Origin: Dyadobacter sp. CY345
GTDB lineage: Bacteria; Bacteroidota; Bacteroidia; Cytophagales; Spirosomataceae
Direction: 5' to 3'
Assembly (NCBI RefSeq): GCF_021502725.1
Contig: NZ_JAKFFS010000005.1
Coordinates: forward strand, 598,641 to 662,640
Length of the DNA: 64,000 bases
Part shown: piece after piece, positions 63,328-64,000 of the stretch
Position numbering within the stretch: the stretch's first letter is position 1
How the letters are laid out: the number at the start of each line of letters is the position of its first letter
The notes under the pieces: model-generated
Database searches by the model: none
What the model saw: only the letters and a program-made list of their open reading frames with translations
What the model was told of the DNA's origin: nothing
Translations under genes and position numbers: made by a program

Positions 63328-63593
63328 TGTGGCGACTAGTCTACGCGTCCCGCCTACGCGGCCCGACCTACTTTACCAGGTTTTATCAGGAACGCCTAGT
63401 TCAAGAGAGCGTCTCCCGGTATCATCGGCGGTTCTGGCCGGGATCACGGTGATCTGGGCGCCCCCGGCTTAGCCAGCCGCGCTTAGCCAGCCGCGCTTAG
63501 CCAGCCGCGCTTAACTTCTCTGTTCCGGGGCGCGTAGCCGGGCCGGGATGGCGTACCATCGGGGCGCGCAGCCTGGGAAGAGGTAAACAACGC
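63328..63593 (-). pseudogene. Second 5S rRNA copy broken by GC-rich hairpin insertions
   Basis: On the minus strand, blocks identical to the neighbouring intact 5S occur in order: ACCTCTTCCCA, AACAGAGAAGTTAAGC, GAACCGCCGATGATAC, AAACCTGGTAAAGTAGGT, CGCCACAATA. They are separated by insertions of roughly 18-45 bases that are far more GC-rich than the genome around them. The 5' terminal strand of helix I is missing. Several insertions contain short perfect hairpins (e.g. GATGG/CCATC, GATCAC/GTGATC, CGCGT/ACGCG), and one holds a 14-bp tandem repeat. It probably arose by tandem 5S duplication followed by insertions. Unlikely to act as ribosomal 5S. Confidence 0.75.
63467..63508. repeat. Three perfect 14-bp tandem repeats
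   Basis: GCTTAGCCAGCCGC occurs three times without a mismatch (63467-63480, 63481-63494, 63495-63508), followed by a partial GCTTA that runs into the 5S-derived sequence. It lies within the expanded 5S copy. Confidence 0.9.
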
Positions 63594-63594
63594 A

Positions 63595-63624
63595 AAAAAG
63601 CCACCCTATTCAGAATGGCTTTTT
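63595..63624 (-). terminator. Terminator-like hairpin after the intact 5S gene
   Basis: AAAAAGCCA (63595-63603) with TGGCTTTTT (63616-63624). On the minus strand it follows the 5S gene by about 15 bp. The expanded 5S copy lies beyond it, so that copy is transcribed only by read-through. Confidence 0.75.
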
Positions 63625-63638
63625 GTTATAATAGTATT

Positions 63639-63748
63639 GTGGCGGCTACCTACTTTACCAGGTTTGACCCAAGTATCATCGGCGGTTCCGGGCTTAACTT
63701 CTCTGTTCGGGATGGGAAGAGGTGAACACCGGGCCAATAGCCACCAAC
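63639..63748 (-). rRNA. rrf: 5S ribosomal RNA
   Basis: On the minus strand a typical bacterial 5S of about 110 nt. Helix I is TGGTGGCTA at the 5' end with TAGCCGCCA at the 3' end. Internal landmarks CCCATCCCGAACAGAGAAG and CCGCCGATGATACTTGGG are standard. It is 3' of the 23S gene with a spacer of about 120 bp. Ends are approximate to a few bases. Confidence 0.93.
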
Positions 63749-63782
63749 AAGATCTTTGTGAGTGTACAATGGTTGAATTTTG

Positions 63783-63821
63783 AATGAGTGAATTTTGAAT
63801 GTATTCTATCATTCACTCATT
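63783..63821 (-). other. Spacer stem between 23S and 5S (processing site candidate)
   Basis: AATGAGTGAAT (63783-63793) pairs with ATTCACTCATT (63811-63821). Stems in 23S-5S spacers often guide RNase cleavage of the precursor. A short direct repeat (GAATTTTGAATG) overlaps it. Confidence 0.45.
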
Positions 63822-63869
63822 ATATCATTCGACATTGAATTTCATGTCATATTGGAAGCAAAAGAGAAT

Positions 63870-64000
63870 GAGGTAAAAGTTGTGCAAGCTGTTGGGTAAT
63901 TAGTACTGCTCAGCTGAATGTATTTCTACACGTACACCTGCAGCCTATCAACGTCGTAGTCTACAACGACCCTTGTGTGGAAGATTCATCTTCGGGCTAG
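63870..64000 (-). rRNA. rrl: 23S ribosomal RNA, 3' end (partial)
   Basis: On the minus strand the sequence contains GACTACGACGTTGATAGGC and GAGCAGTACTAATTACCCAA, landmarks of the 23S 3' domain. The gene continues past the window edge. The 3' end near 63870 is an estimate. Confidence 0.9.

Noticed and set aside
1..64000. CRISPR arrays, prophage, complete insertion sequences and tRNA genes
   Set aside because: No regularly spaced repeats, phage structural genes, transposase frames or cloverleaf-type sequences were seen on either strand.

Overview
The window looks like a chromosomal segment of a Bacteroidota bacterium, most likely order Cytophagales and Dyadobacter-like. This is inferred from gene content, not from a 16S sequence. 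Supporting signs are two-domain FtsX/MacB-type permeases of about 800 residues in tandem, an M56 peptidase fused to a carboxypeptidase-regulatory-like domain, an OMP with a carboxypeptidase-like N-terminus, a split KdpD, AT-rich leaders without Shine-Dalgarno sequences, and -7 boxes fitting TAnnTTTG. No CRISPR array, prophage, complete insertion sequence or tRNA gene was seen.

Layout. 1-11,300 (minus): 5' part of a type II NADH dehydrogenase, a GNAT acetyltransferase with an extra N-terminal domain, a three-gene array of ABC permeases without an ATPase, and an AAA/DUF4143 ATPase. 11,365-20,568 (minus): a potassium-uptake kdp operon in the order small ORF, kdpF, kdpA, kdpB, kdpC, porin, kdpD (sensor domain only), histidine kinase. 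A YoeB-type toxin-antitoxin pair sits head-on between kdpB and kdpC. 20,777-26,330 (minus): a small DUF7674-like protein, a two-subunit molybdenum hydroxylase, and a GMC oxidoreductase with its gluconate-2-dehydrogenase-subunit-3-like partner. 26,564-32,688 (plus): a MarR-controlled tripartite RND efflux operon with visible promoter and operator elements. 32,695-36,332: OmpA and TPR envelope genes, a HAD hydrolase, a REP/REPIN-like element and a YdjC/ChbG deacetylase. 36,383-46,427 (minus): a tightly packed seven-gene operon that is the most unusual part of the window. 46,887-62,179: an MDR-type oxidoreductase, a lipoprotein, an M56 peptidase diverging from a fourth ABC permease across a long palindrome, a GH95 fucosidase, a YhdH-type reductase, a class C beta-lactamase, and a LolA-like protein with an OMP. 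62,624-64,000: msrA, then the 3' end of an rRNA operon on the minus strand (23S 3' end, intact 5S, and a second 5S copy expanded by hairpin-rich GC-rich insertions).

The candidate undescribed system is the 36.4-46.4 kb operon. It encodes a vWA-like lipoprotein, a three-helix membrane protein, a tubulin/FtsZ-like GTPase, a 1191-residue protein with an actin/Hsp70-type ATPase domain, a signal-anchored coiled-coil protein, a C-terminally membrane-anchored protein with internal repeats, and another three-helix membrane protein. Having a tubulin-like and an actin-like nucleotidase in one operon with envelope proteins suggests a membrane-bound, cytoskeleton-like or chaperone-like machine. Its function cannot be read from the sequence.

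Starts were moved to internal Met codons where a signal peptide, family N-terminus or promoter supported it. Domain positions are approximate and come from reading the translation by eye. No database search was run.
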